A model generated the notes under the pieces. That model saw only the letters and a program-made list of their open reading frames with translations, was not told where the DNA came from and ran no database searches. This document shows positions 1-9,262 of a DNA stretch of 64,000 bases, piece after piece (position 1 is the stretch's first letter; every line of letters starts with the position of its first letter). Origin of the DNA: UBA1479 sp040218445 (GTDB taxonomy: Bacteria; Pseudomonadota; Alphaproteobacteria; Rhodospirillales; Casp-alpha2); the NCBI GenBank assembly GCA_040218445.1, contig JAVJRK010000007.1, positions 1 to 64,000 of the forward strand, read 5' to 3'. Position numbers and translations under genes: made by a program.

Positions 1-141
1 GACATGGAGGCCATGGGCGCGGTGCGTCTGAAAGACGTGGACGAAGCCCAGTCCGCCATCGTGCAGGTCGCCAAGAACCTGTCCGACAGCGGCGAGATCG
101 TCATCGCCAGCGGCGACGAAGAAGGCGAACTGGTGTTCTAG
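1..141 (+). CDS. fliG: Flagellar motor switch protein FliG, C-terminal end (5' truncated)
   Basis: The window opens inside a reading frame of 46 codons that ends in TAG at 139-141. The visible residues include MGAVRLKDVDEAQ and the typical FliG tail with repeated acidic residues (GDEEGELVF). FliG is the rotor protein that contacts the MotA stator through its C-terminal domain. The frame is followed after 14 bases by fliH and then fliN, the usual gene order in alphaproteobacteria, which supports the call. Only the last helix region is present, so catalytic or torque residues cannot be checked. Confidence 0.85.
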   Translation, partial: DMEAMGAVRLKDVDEAQSAIVQVAKNLSDSGEIVIASGDEEGELVF

Positions 142-155
142 GGCGCTGAAAAACA

Positions 156-1487
156 ATGATATTAGAGGCCAACAAGGTGGGCGAAACCCCGTACAAGAAA
201 TTCATGTTCGATACCGACTTCGACGAACTGGCGGAGCGGCGTCAACAGGCACATGCCAAGGCCAAAGCCGACGCTGCCCAGGAGGGGGGACAGGAACAGG
301 ACGATCCGGAACCTGAGCCCGAGCCGGAAGCGCCGGCCTTCAGCGAAGACGATGTCGCGCGTGCGCGCGAAGAAGGCATTGCCGAAGGAAAGCGTCTTGG
401 CACCGAAGAAGCCGCAACCGGTGTCGACAAGCAAATTTCCGATACTCTTGCCGCGATCCTTCAACAGGCTCAGGGGCTTGTCGAATCCCAGGAAACCGCC
501 AATCAGGACATGGTCCGGCACGCCGTATCCGTTGCCGCCGCCCTGGTGCGCAAACTGTTCCCCACCCTGAATCGGCAAACCGCGACCGATCAGGTTGAAG
601 CGATGCTCGAAACGGCCCTGGGCCAGACGAGCGGCGAGGCGGAGATCATTGTCCGTGTCCCCGACGACCTTGCCGAAGATCTTCATGAACGGATTTCTGC
701 CGTATCCGCGCTTTCCGGATTTCAGGGAAACATCAAAATTCTTGGCGACCCGGCACTTGCGACCGGCGACTGCCGCTTGGAATGGTCGACCGGTGGCGTC
801 GCCCGAAGCACCAAGGAATTGGCCGAACAGTTGGATGAAATCGTCGCCCGCAACCTGGAATCCATGACGGATACTGAGACCGCCGCGGCCGAAGGCAGGT
901 CGAGTGAAGACGCAAGCGCGCCGGAAGTTCCCGCATCCGGCCTGCCGGAAACCGGGGATGCCCAACCGGAACCGCCTCTTGAACAGTCCCCTGCCCAAGA
1001 CGTGATGCCTGAACAACCGGCCGAACCTATCCCGGAAGTAACGGAGCCCGCGCCGGTCGAGGTTGCAACACAACCGGAAGCACTCCCGGACGCTGCTGCC
1101 CCCGAAGATTCCGCGCCGGAATCCCCCCTGCCAGACGTGCCCCACGCCCCCATTCCTTCCGAAATGCCCGCCGATATGTCGAATACTGTCGCCGAAACAG
1201 CAGTAGAGCCGGCCGTCCAGGCCCCTGCGGAAGACGACAGCACAGCCGGGCCTGCACCGATGCCGTCCGAAGAAATCATCGCCGAAGCAGAAGCCGGTGC
1301 CGCCCTGCATACAGACCCGACAGGCGCAGAACCCGACGCCGCCCCGGTTCCCTCGGACGATCTCGTGGCCGAACCTCAACTTGAGGAAGCCGGTGATGAG
1401 GCAATGGAAGACACTGAAGAGAGCGCCCCTGATTCCACGAGTTACGGGGGTTTTGACCTGGAACTGGAAGACGACCTGAAGGACTAG
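156..1487 (+). CDS. fliH: Flagellar assembly protein FliH with long acidic C-terminal extension
   Basis: FliH binds and regulates the export ATPase FliI at the base of the flagellum. Residues 1-240 fit the family: a short N-terminal segment (KKFMFDTDF), a charged Ala/Glu region around 35-90, and a conserved block around 95-235 with LVRKLFPTL and IIVRVPDDLAEDLHERI. Residues from about 245 to 443 are a low-complexity tail rich in Pro, Ala and Glu that most FliH proteins (about 220-280 residues) do not have. The tail ends in an acidic stretch (FDLELEDDLKD). The gene sits between fliG and fliN, with 9 bases to fliN, so it is co-transcribed. The ribosome site is weak. The family call is firm; the role of the tail is unknown. 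Confidence 0.88.
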   Translation: MILEANKVGETPYKKFMFDTDFDELAERRQQAHAKAKADAAQEGGQEQDDPEPEPEPEAPAFSEDDVARAREEGIAEGKRLGTEEAATGVDKQISDTLAAILQQAQGLVESQETANQDMVRHAVSVAAALVRKLFPTLNRQTATDQVEAMLETALGQTSGEAEIIVRVPDDLAEDLHERISAVSALSGFQGNIKILGDPALATGDCRLEWSTGGVARSTKELAEQLDEIVARNLESMTDTETAAAEGRSSEDASAPEVPASGLPETGDAQPEPPLEQSPAQDVMPEQPAEPIPEVTEPAPVEVATQPEALPDAAAPEDSAPESPLPDVPHAPIPSEMPADMSNTVAETAVEPAVQAPAEDDSTAGPAPMPSEEIIAEAEAGAALHTDPTGAEPDAAPVPSDDLVAEPQLEEAGDEAMEDTEESAPDSTSYGGFDLELEDDLKD

Positions 1488-1496
1488 GAGAGAGTT

Positions 1497-1877
1497 ATGG
1501 CCGAAGACGATTTTGAACTGGGCGAATTTGCGTCCAACGGCGGCAGCGGCGGCGAAGACAACGCTGGCGGTGACGCGCCGGCACCGATGCAGAGCCCTTC
1601 GGGCCTGCCGGAAGTCACCGACCTGCCCAAAAGCGCCCGTGATCTCGAAGCCGTTTACGATATCCCGGTGACGGTATCCGCCGTTCTGGGAAAGGCAAAC
1701 ATGCAGGTCAGCCAACTGTTACGGCTGGGCCGGGGTGCTGTCATCGAACTTGACCGTAAGGTCGGGGAAGCCATCGATATTTACGTCAACAACCGGCTGG
1801 TCGCCCGCGGTGAAGTGGTCGTCGTCGAAGACCGTCTGGGTGTGACCATGACGGAAATCATCAAGACCGACCGCTAA
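1497..1877 (+). CDS. fliN: Flagellar motor switch protein FliN
   Basis: FliN forms the lower part of the C-ring and binds phosphorylated CheY. The 126-residue protein has a variable acidic/Gly-rich N-terminus (1-45) followed by the SpoA/FliN domain at about 50-126, with YDIPVTVSAVLGKA, LLRLGRGAVIELDR and NRLVARGEVVVVEDRLGV, all standard for the family. A ribosome site (AGGAGAG) precedes the ATG at 1497. It lies between fliH and motA in one orientation, so translation and stoichiometry are probably tied to the fliG-fliH operon. Confidence 0.95.
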   Translation: MAEDDFELGEFASNGGSGGEDNAGGDAPAPMQSPSGLPEVTDLPKSARDLEAVYDIPVTVSAVLGKANMQVSQLLRLGRGAVIELDRKVGEAIDIYVNNRLVARGEVVVVEDRLGVTMTEIIKTDR

Positions 1878-1909
1878 CAGCAGAACCAGGCGAACCGGAA
1901 CGATTGACG

Positions 1910-2725
1910 ATGGCGGATGTAACACCAACTGCAGGCCCCCTGCGCAACCGGACCACCGTGGATGCTGCCACGGTTCTGGGTTTGGCGGCGGGTTTCGGCC
2001 TGCTGGCCACCGCCATTGTGTTGGGCGGCTCGCCGGGGTCGTTCCTCAACGTCCCGTCGATCCTGATCGTGATCGGCGGAACCGTCGCCATTACCACGGC
2101 AAGCTATTCGCTTGGCGAAATGGGCCGAACCGCCCGGGTCGCCATGAAGACCTTTACGCGGATCAATCGGGATCCGACCCGGGCATCCTTTCAGGTTCTG
2201 CAATTGGCCGAACTGTCGCGCAAACAGGGTGTCTTGGCCTTGCAGAACGTGATGGGCAGCATTCAGGCGGAACCGGTCCTGCACAAGGGGATCGGCATGG
2301 TCGTCGACGGCACCCCCGGCGAGGAAGTCGAAGCCATCCTGCGCCGCGACATGCAGGCCATGTTCCAGCGCCACCAGAAATGCATCAACGTGCTGCGCCG
2401 CATGGCGGAACTATCCCCCGCCATGGGCCTGATCGGAACATTGATCGGCCTGGTCCAGATGCTGGGAAACCTGGACGATCCCGGCGCCATCGGGCCAAGC
2501 ATGGCCGTTGCACTGCTGACGACGTTTTACGGCGCGGTGCTGGCAAACATGGTGTTCACCCCGCTTGCCAACAAGCTGGAACGCAATTCGACCGATGAAG
2601 CCATGGTCAATCAGGTCTACGTCCTGTCGACCGGCTCGATCGGCCGTCAAGAAAACCCCCGGCGACTGGAAATGCTGCTGAACAGCATCCTGCCGCCGGA
2701 AAAACGGATCAATTATTTCGACTAA
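1910..2725 (+). CDS. motA: Flagellar stator protein MotA (PomA-like)
   Basis: MotA with MotB forms the ion channel that drives the motor. This 271-residue protein has paired hydrophobic helices near residues 20-60, a cytoplasmic loop with RHQKCINVLRRMAE, and two more membrane helices at about 160-220. The block GLIGTLIGLVQMLGNLDD followed by IGPSMAVALLTTFYGAVLAN resembles PomA, the sodium-driven version, more than E. coli MotA. The frame could be opened by TTG at 1904, but the ATG at 1910 is more likely. No motB follows; the next gene is a transcription activator, so the MotB partner must be encoded elsewhere. The ion used cannot be told with certainty. Confidence 0.88.
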   Translation: MADVTPTAGPLRNRTTVDAATVLGLAAGFGLLATAIVLGGSPGSFLNVPSILIVIGGTVAITTASYSLGEMGRTARVAMKTFTRINRDPTRASFQVLQLAELSRKQGVLALQNVMGSIQAEPVLHKGIGMVVDGTPGEEVEAILRRDMQAMFQRHQKCINVLRRMAELSPAMGLIGTLIGLVQMLGNLDDPGAIGPSMAVALLTTFYGAVLANMVFTPLANKLERNSTDEAMVNQVYVLSTGSIGRQENPRRLEMLLNSILPPEKRINYFD

Positions 2726-2800
2726 GTCCGGGACCATGCGGATCATCGACGGACCAAACAGGGCGCACAACAGGCGCAATACAGTAGGGACAGAACGGTC

Positions 2801-4153
2801 ATGAGGTTATTGATTATCGGCACTTTGGGCGGACAGATCGGCGCCGCCAGTCAGATCGCCATGCAAAAAGGGGCCAAGGTCCAGCAGGCGGAAACGACGG
2901 ACAGCGCCCTGGAGCAGTTACGCGCCGGGCAAGGTGCCGATCTGATCATGATCGACGTACAAGCCGATATCGCACGCTTGGTGACTTCGCTTGAAAGCGA
3001 ACGCATCGCCCTTCCGGTCATCGCCTGCGGCGTCGGCACCGACAGCCAGGCTGCCGTACGCGCCATCAAGGCCGGTGCCAAGGAATACATCCCCCTGCCC
3101 CCGGATGCGGAATTGATCGCAGCGGTCCTGCAGGCCGTATCGGAAGAGCCCAGCAACATTGTTTACGCCGATGCGGGCATGGGCGATGTCATCAAGATGG
3201 CCGATCAGGTCGCCCCTTCGGAAGCCAGCGTGCTGATCACCGGTGCATCGGGGACGGGCAAGGAAATGATGGCCCGCCACCTGCATGCCAAAAGCCGCCG
3301 CAAGGACAAGACCTTCGTCGCCGTGAACTGCGCCGCGATCCCTGAAAATCTTCTGGAATCGGAATTGTTCGGCCATGAAAAAGGTGCCTTCACCGGCGCT
3401 GTTTCCCGCCGTGTCGGCAAATTCGAGGAAGCCGACGGCGGCACGCTGTTGCTTGATGAAATTTCTGAAATGGACCCACGCCTGCAGGCCAAACTTCTGC
3501 GTGCCCTGCAGGAACGCGAAATCGACCGGGTCGGCGGCACCAAGCCGGTCAAGATCGATGTCCGCATTATCGCAACGTCGAACCGCGTGTTGCAGGACGA
3601 AGTCGCCAAGGGAACATTCCGCGAAGACTTGTACTTTCGCCTGAATGTCGTGAACCTGGCCATGCCGTCGCTGGCCAAGCGTGAACAGGACATCCCTCTG
3701 CTGGCCCGTCATTTCGTGACCAAGTATTCCGAAGCCAACCATATCGACGAACGCCCGGTATCCGAAGCCGCCCTGGCGAAGCTGAAATCCCACAACTGGC
3801 CCGGTAACGTGCGCGAACTGGAAAACACCATCCACCGCGCTGTGATCCTGGCCACCGGATCAGAAATCGGCCCGGAAGCAATCATGGTTTCCGGCGACGG
3901 CGGCGCGCCGGCATCGGCATCCGCCGACGGCGACGATGCGGAAACGGCGGCCCTGGTCGGCCGGACCGTGGCCGATGTGGAGCGCGATCTGATCATCGAC
4001 ACCCTGCATCACTGCCTGGGCAACCGCACGCATGCGGCCAATATTCTGGGAATTTCCATCCGCACGCTGCGCAACAAGCTACGCCAATACAGCCAGGAAG
4101 GCTTTTCCGTACCGCAGCCGGGCGAAGCCGGCGCGGCACCGGCTCCCTCCTAA
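2801..4153 (+). CDS. flbD: Sigma-54-dependent flagellar transcription activator, FlbD type
   Basis: This is a three-domain activator of sigma-54 promoters: a receiver-like domain (1-125), an AAA+ domain (about 135-370) and a Fis-type helix-turn-helix (about 390-440, with RTHAANILGISIRTLRNKL). The AAA+ part has Walker A GASGTGKE, the sigma-54 contact loop GAFTGA, Walker B TLLLDE and the WPGNVRELEN signature. The receiver keeps Asp52 but has no acidic pair near its N-terminus (MRLLIIGTLGG) and no Lys-Pro after the last strand (EYIPLPPD), so phosphorylation control is doubtful, as is known for Caulobacter FlbD. It lies between motA and flhA, so it probably controls late flagellar genes. FlbD is preferred over FleQ because of lineage and locus. 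Confidence 0.85.
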   Translation: MRLLIIGTLGGQIGAASQIAMQKGAKVQQAETTDSALEQLRAGQGADLIMIDVQADIARLVTSLESERIALPVIACGVGTDSQAAVRAIKAGAKEYIPLPPDAELIAAVLQAVSEEPSNIVYADAGMGDVIKMADQVAPSEASVLITGASGTGKEMMARHLHAKSRRKDKTFVAVNCAAIPENLLESELFGHEKGAFTGAVSRRVGKFEEADGGTLLLDEISEMDPRLQAKLLRALQEREIDRVGGTKPVKIDVRIIATSNRVLQDEVAKGTFREDLYFRLNVVNLAMPSLAKREQDIPLLARHFVTKYSEANHIDERPVSEAALAKLKSHNWPGNVRELENTIHRAVILATGSEIGPEAIMVSGDGGAPASASADGDDAETAALVGRTVADVERDLIIDTLHHCLGNRTHAANILGISIRTLRNKLRQYSQEGFSVPQPGEAGAAPAPS

Positions 4154-4244
4154 GCCGGAATAGACCACCAACGACCAAGGCAACGGCAAAAAATGTCGGC
4201 AAAGACGAGAACGGGAATGACAATTTTCAAGGCGGTAACCAGCG

Positions 4245-6416
4245 ATGGCTGAGGCGACGCAAACAGCGGCGCCCGCGCCGGCGTCCGCCGCTGCCCCGCG
4301 CGGCGCACCGCAAGGCAGCGGCGAGGAAGAAGGTGAGAACCCCTTTGCGGGCATCGTCAAGCTTTTAAAGCGCGGCGATCTGTTCTTCGCGCTTGGCGTT
4401 ATCGGCATCCTGGTGGTGCTGATCCTGCCCATGCCGACCTGGCTCTTGGATATGAGCTTGGCATTCTCCATCACGTTTTCCGTGCTGATCCTGATGACGG
4501 CGATCTTCATCGAAAAGCCGCTGGATTTTAACTCGTTTCCCACTGTGCTGCTGTTGGCAACGATGATCCGGCTGGCCCTGAATCTGGCTTCGACCCGATT
4601 GATCCTGGCCGAGGGCCATACCGGAACGGACGCCGCCGGACAGGTCATTCAGGCCTTCGGCGGATTCGTCATGCAGGACAACTTCGTTATCGGGATCATC
4701 GTTTTCTCGATCCTGGTGATCGTCAACTTCATCGTCATCACCAAGGGTTCGGGCCGTATCGCCGAAGTCGCCGCGCGCTTTACCTTGGACGCCATGCCCG
4801 GCAAGCAAATGGCGATCGATGCCGACCTGTCATCCGGCTTGATCGATGAAGACGACGCCCGCGCACGACGCAAAAACCTGGAAGACGAAAGCACCTTTTT
4901 CGGTGCCATGGACGGTGCCTCGAAATTCGTGCGGGGCGACGCGATCGCAGGCCTGCTGATCACCCTGATCAACGTCCTGGGCGGCATGATCATTGGTGTC
5001 GCACAGAACGACCTGAGCTTCGGCGAAGCTGCCGACATGTATACCCGCCTGACCGTCGGCGACGGCCTGGTCAGCCAGATCCCCGCCCTGATCGTCTCGA
5101 CCGCTGCCGGTATGATGGTCACCAAGGCCGGCATCACGGGCCCCACGGAAGCCACCCTGTTCCGCCAGATCGGCGGCCAGCCGAAGACCTTGGGCCTTTC
5201 CTGCTTCCTTCTGGTCGGGCTTGCCGCCATGCCGGGTATTCCCGCGTTTCCCTTCCTTTTGCTGGCGGGGATTACCGGCACCATGGCCTTCGTCATCACC
5301 GCCAAGGATAAACGCCGCGCCGAAGAGGCGATCAAAGCGCTTGAAGAAAGCACACCCGAGCCGACCAAAGCCGCGGAAGAGCCGATCTCGACGGCGCTGC
5401 GCATCGACTACCTGCGCCTGGAATTGGGGTATGGGCTGCTGTCGTTGATCAACGCACCGCCCGAGAACGGCCAACGCCTGACCGATCAGATCAAGGCGCT
5501 GCGCCGTCAATTGGCATCCGAGGTCGGGTTCGTCATGCCGTCCGTGCGTATTCAGGACAACATGCAGCTTCCCGCCAATACCTATGTGATCCGGGTCAAG
5601 GAAATCGAGACCGGCCGTGGCGACCTGCGCCCCAACATGCTGCTGGTCATGGACCCGCGCGGCGAGGAAATCACCCTGGCGGGCGAGAAAACGGTGGAAC
5701 CGACCTTTGGCCTTCCAGCCATGTGGATCGAAGAAGCCAACCGGGAAGAAGCCCTGTTCCGCGGTTATACGGTTGTCGATCCCGCGACCGTGGTGACCAC
5801 GCATCTGACCGAAATCATCAAGGACAACATGGATGACCTCCTAAGCTACGCGGAAACGCAGAAGCTTCTGGACGAGTTGGACAAGGAACAACAGAAGCTT
5901 GTCGATTCGATCGTTCCCGCCACGATCTCGCTTGGCGGGTTGCAGCGCGTGCTGCAAAACCTGCTGGCGGAACGGGTATCGGTCCGCGACCTGCCGACGA
6001 TTTTGGAAGGTGTGGCCGAGGCCTGCGCCGGAACCCGCAACGTGATGATGATCACCGAACACGTGCGCGCACGCCTGTCCCGCCAGATTTCCGATTCCAA
6101 CGTCAACGATCAGGGCTTCATTCCCCTGGTGACGCTGTCGCCGCCTTGGGAACAGGCCTTTGCCGAATCAATCGTCGGCCCGGAAGAAGACAAACAATTG
6201 TCCATGGCGCCCAGCAAGCTGCAGGAATTCATCAGCGCGCTGCGCACCAATTTCGAACGACAGGCCATGATGGGCGAAAGCCCGGTTCTGCTGACCAGCC
6301 CCGCCATCCGGCCCTATGTACGCTCGATCGTCGAGCGGTTCCGGCCGATGACGGTCGTGATGTCTCAGAATGAAATCCACCCCAAGGCGAAGATCAAAAC
6401 CGTGGGGCAGGTCTAG
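4245..6416 (+). CDS. flhA: Flagellar type III export gate protein FlhA
   Basis: FlhA is the main membrane component of the flagellar export gate; its cytoplasmic domain docks chaperone-substrate complexes. The 723-residue protein has an Ala/Pro-rich start, a membrane part of about eight helices (about 45-340) and a large cytoplasmic domain (about 380-715). The conserved export-gate block is clear at GSGRIAEVAARFTLDAMPGK and MAIDADLSSGLIDE. The cytoplasmic domain contains LRPNMLLVMDP and the late LLAERVSVRDLPTILEG segment. It lies 29 bases upstream of flhF in the same orientation, a common pair. Confidence 0.97.
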   Translation: MAEATQTAAPAPASAAAPRGAPQGSGEEEGENPFAGIVKLLKRGDLFFALGVIGILVVLILPMPTWLLDMSLAFSITFSVLILMTAIFIEKPLDFNSFPTVLLLATMIRLALNLASTRLILAEGHTGTDAAGQVIQAFGGFVMQDNFVIGIIVFSILVIVNFIVITKGSGRIAEVAARFTLDAMPGKQMAIDADLSSGLIDEDDARARRKNLEDESTFFGAMDGASKFVRGDAIAGLLITLINVLGGMIIGVAQNDLSFGEAADMYTRLTVGDGLVSQIPALIVSTAAGMMVTKAGITGPTEATLFRQIGGQPKTLGLSCFLLVGLAAMPGIPAFPFLLLAGITGTMAFVITAKDKRRAEEAIKALEESTPEPTKAAEEPISTALRIDYLRLELGYGLLSLINAPPENGQRLTDQIKALRRQLASEVGFVMPSVRIQDNMQLPANTYVIRVKEIETGRGDLRPNMLLVMDPRGEEITLAGEKTVEPTFGLPAMWIEEANREEALFRGYTVVDPATVVTTHLTEIIKDNMDDLLSYAETQKLLDELDKEQQKLVDSIVPATISLGGLQRVLQNLLAERVSVRDLPTILEGVAEACAGTRNVMMITEHVRARLSRQISDSNVNDQGFIPLVTLSPPWEQAFAESIVGPEEDKQLSMAPSKLQEFISALRTNFERQAMMGESPVLLTSPAIRPYVRSIVERFRPMTVVMSQNEIHPKAKIKTVGQV

Positions 6417-6445
6417 TGCACGGCAGAAAGCTATAGGAGACGAAC

Positions 6446-7498
6446 ATGCGGCTACTTACCTTCAAAGCGGCAACCCTAAGACAGGCTATGACGCTTGCCC
6501 GGCGCGAACTGGGCGATGAAGCGACCATCGTGTCGACGCAGACCGACCCTGAAACCGGCGCAGCCCGGATCGTCGCCAGCCGCGCGCAAAATACCCGCGA
6601 CCCGCGTTTGGGCCAGGTCGCAATGGCCCCTGAACAACGCGCCGATCAAGTGCTGGAGACCCTGCTGCTTCACGGTGTTCCCATGAACCTGGCGGACAGG
6701 CTCGCCCAGGCCGTCGCCGACATGGAACCGCGCACACCGATCGCAGCGTTGACCGGGGCCCTGGCCCTTGATTTCAATTTCTCTCCGGTCGATGTGACCG
6801 CCGACAATCAGCGCCTGATCCTGGTCGGCCCCCCGGGTGCCGGCAAGACCCTGGCGCTTGTGAAGCTGGCCGCCCGTGCCCTGATGGCCAAAAGGTCCGT
6901 GCAGCTTTTGACCACGGATTTGAAGCGTGCCGGCGCGGTCGAACAACTGACGGCCTTCGCCAAGGTCATGGGTCAGGAAGTCTTCATCACGGAAACGGCG
7001 GATGAACTCGCACAGTTCATGGCCCGTACGCCCAAACGAACGCTGGTTCTGGTCGATTCCCCGGGCATCAATCACCGCTCGCAGACCGAAATGGATGATC
7101 TGTTCGATTTCGTCAATGCCGCCCCGGCGGAACCGGTCCTGGTGATGAACGCCGGCATGGACGTCATGGAAGCCGCCGATGCGGCAACGGCTTTCAGTGC
7201 GCTTGGGGTCAAACGAATGCTGGTCACCCGCACGGACGCGACCGGACGCATGGGCGCGATTTTGACCGCCATGGAAAGCGCCGATCTTGCCCTGGCCGGA
7301 ACGACAGGATCGGCCGATCCGATCAACGGCTTTTTCCCCATGTCCGCACCGGACCTGTCCGATCTGTTGTATGGGGAAGTGCTGAGCCTTAACGCTGAGC
7401 TGACGATTCGCGGCGCGGCGGCCGAGAACGAGGATCTCGACGACCTTATCGACGGGCACGAGGTGATGATCAACGTCGCCCTGCCGGCCGAGGGTTAA
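6446..7498 (+). CDS. flhF: Flagellar SRP-like GTPase FlhF
   Basis: FlhF is an SRP54-related GTPase that sets flagellum position and number in polar flagellates. The N-terminus (MRLLTFKAATLRQAM) carries the FlhF-specific B-domain start. The GTPase G1 motif GPPGAGKT lies near residue 131, the strand LLTTDLKRAGAVEQL and the G3-like VDSPGIN follow, and the G4-like TRTDATGR lies near 259. The length of 350 residues is on the short side because the linker between B and NG domains is small. A strong ribosome site (AGGAGA) precedes the ATG. No FlhG/FleN ParA-like partner gene follows. Confidence 0.88.
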   Translation: MRLLTFKAATLRQAMTLARRELGDEATIVSTQTDPETGAARIVASRAQNTRDPRLGQVAMAPEQRADQVLETLLLHGVPMNLADRLAQAVADMEPRTPIAALTGALALDFNFSPVDVTADNQRLILVGPPGAGKTLALVKLAARALMAKRSVQLLTTDLKRAGAVEQLTAFAKVMGQEVFITETADELAQFMARTPKRTLVLVDSPGINHRSQTEMDDLFDFVNAAPAEPVLVMNAGMDVMEAADAATAFSALGVKRMLVTRTDATGRMGAILTAMESADLALAGTTGSADPINGFFPMSAPDLSDLLYGEVLSLNAELTIRGAAAENEDLDDLIDGHEVMINVALPAEG

Positions 7499-7540
7499 GC
7501 CCGCCGGCCCGGCGACCAAGTCACGAAGGGGGCCGCAATC

Positions 7541-9250
7541 ATGTCGGAAATATCCGCACCACCGCCACCCCCGCCGGTCACAACGGGGACTGCGGCTCCT
7601 CAACCGCCGCCGACCGCGATAACCCTTCCCCCTGCTCAGGCACAGGTTGCCGTTCCGCAAGCGATCCTGGATGCCGCCTTGGGGGCTCGCTTCGATCTTC
7701 AGCTTACGAACCTAACCCCGCAAGGTCTTGCCAATCTTGAAGGCGTTGCCGGCAAGCTGCAGCTGCAATTGCAAGCCTTGTTGAACCTGAACCCCGGCGA
7801 CACGCTCACCCTGCAATTAAACGGCAAGGGGCCACAACTTCAGTTCATTATCGCTGCCATCAACGGGCAAAACCCTGCCGCTGCATTGCGTGGCGCTGCT
7901 CAGGCGGCGCAGGCAGGCGGACAAGCCAATGCCGCAACCGGGCTGTTGAACCTGCCGCCGTTTGCCGCAGGAAACAGCCTGACCGCGACCCTGCTGCGGC
8001 CCGCGCAGGGCATCCCGGCACCAATTTTGTCCGGTGCCACGCCCGGTAGTGCAGCCCTGGGCCCGGGGCAGGCCGCCCCCGCCTTACAACCGGGAGCACC
8101 CGGGCAGACCGGGGGGCAAATCGCCGGCCAACCGTTAACGGCACAACCGAGCCCAGGCATGTCGTCCGGAACACCGGGTTCGGGATTAAGTACCACGTCA
8201 TCACCTGCGGGTAGTCTCGCAGGCCAGACCGGCGGAATCGTTTCCCCATCAGGCACGCAGATTCTTCCGGCTGGAACGCAATTCACGGTGCAATTGACGG
8301 CGGTCCAGCCACCGCCCCCTGGGGGTGCGGCAGCAGTCACACAGACCCAAGGCCCCACACCCGCCCTCGCCGCATTGGGACAGCCCCTGACCGGTATCGT
8401 CAGCAGCAGCCAGGCCGGCGGCCAGGCAATCGTAGAAACCCCGCTTGGGCCGGTCGCCTTGGCCGGCAGCAATCCGCCCCCTGAAGGATCGCGGGTCGTC
8501 TTGAACATAACAAGCGCCCCCCTTCCCCCCGCCAATCCCGCCCCCCTGTTGGACAATCAGCAACTGACTCTGCGCCAGGCCTTGTTTCTGGACCGGCAAT
8601 GGCCGGCGGCACGCGAGGTTCTTGATACACTGGGGAACGCCGCCCCCAACACCGCTCAGCATGTGCTGCAAACAGCCCTGCCGCGCCCGGATGGAAATTT
8701 AGCGGCGAACATTCTGTTTTTCCTGGCAGCCGTACGCGGCGGTGATGTCCGTTCATGGCTGGGGGACAATACCGTGCGGGTCTTGCAGCGCCTCAATCCC
8801 GCTTTGTTGGGCAAGGTGCGGGAAGACCTGGGGCAGTTGTCGCGCTTGGCGGACGAGCCGTCGAGCGGCGACTGGCGTATATTCATGATCCCATTCCTGA
8901 ACGGATCCGAACTTGAGCAAATCCGCCTGTTCACCCGCACCCAGGATCAAGACGACGATGACGAAGAGGTCGGCCCAGGCACCCGCTTCGTCGTCGATGT
9001 GACACTCTCCAAATTGGGACATGTTCAGTTGGACGGTCTGGTCGATACGGCCCATCGCCGCCTGGACATGGTGGTCCGCTCCGACACCCATTTGCCGTCC
9101 GGCATGCGCAACGACATCCGGCATCTTTACGAGCAATCGGGTGCGATTACCGGCTACAAGGGGGGCGTCGGGTTCCAGGCACAACCCGCGAATTTCATCG
9201 AGATCGAGCCACCCGCCCCGACCGAGGGCGGTGTTGGCCTGGTCGTATAA
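7541..9250 (+). CDS. FliK-like flagellar hook-length control protein
   Basis: A 569-residue protein with a Pro-rich N-terminus, a small folded block (about 35-115), a long low-complexity linker rich in Gly, Pro, Gln, Ala, Ser and Thr (about 115-330) and a folded C-terminal part (about 335-560). The end has the pattern LSKLGHVQLDGLVD ... LPSGMRNDIRHLYEQSG, which resembles the C-terminal domain of FliK-type proteins that switch export specificity. A disordered ruler-like linker followed by a globular end also fits FliK. The gene lies 42 bases after flhF and 12 bases before the next small gene. The FliK assignment is inference from the C-terminal pattern and locus; it could instead be a FliK paralogue. 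Confidence 0.55.
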   Translation: MSEISAPPPPPPVTTGTAAPQPPPTAITLPPAQAQVAVPQAILDAALGARFDLQLTNLTPQGLANLEGVAGKLQLQLQALLNLNPGDTLTLQLNGKGPQLQFIIAAINGQNPAAALRGAAQAAQAGGQANAATGLLNLPPFAAGNSLTATLLRPAQGIPAPILSGATPGSAALGPGQAAPALQPGAPGQTGGQIAGQPLTAQPSPGMSSGTPGSGLSTTSSPAGSLAGQTGGIVSPSGTQILPAGTQFTVQLTAVQPPPPGGAAAVTQTQGPTPALAALGQPLTGIVSSSQAGGQAIVETPLGPVALAGSNPPPEGSRVVLNITSAPLPPANPAPLLDNQQLTLRQALFLDRQWPAAREVLDTLGNAAPNTAQHVLQTALPRPDGNLAANILFFLAAVRGGDVRSWLGDNTVRVLQRLNPALLGKVREDLGQLSRLADEPSSGDWRIFMIPFLNGSELEQIRLFTRTQDQDDDDEEVGPGTRFVVDVTLSKLGHVQLDGLVDTAHRRLDMVVRSDTHLPSGMRNDIRHLYEQSGAITGYKGGVGFQAQPANFIEIEPPAPTEGGVGLVV

Positions 9251-9262
9251 GGGAACTGGATC

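Noticed and set aside
162..1715. Long open frame on the minus strand across fliH and fliN (517 codons)
   Set aside because: It runs antisense to two clear flagellar genes, has no ribosome site and a composition expected from GC-rich antisense frames.
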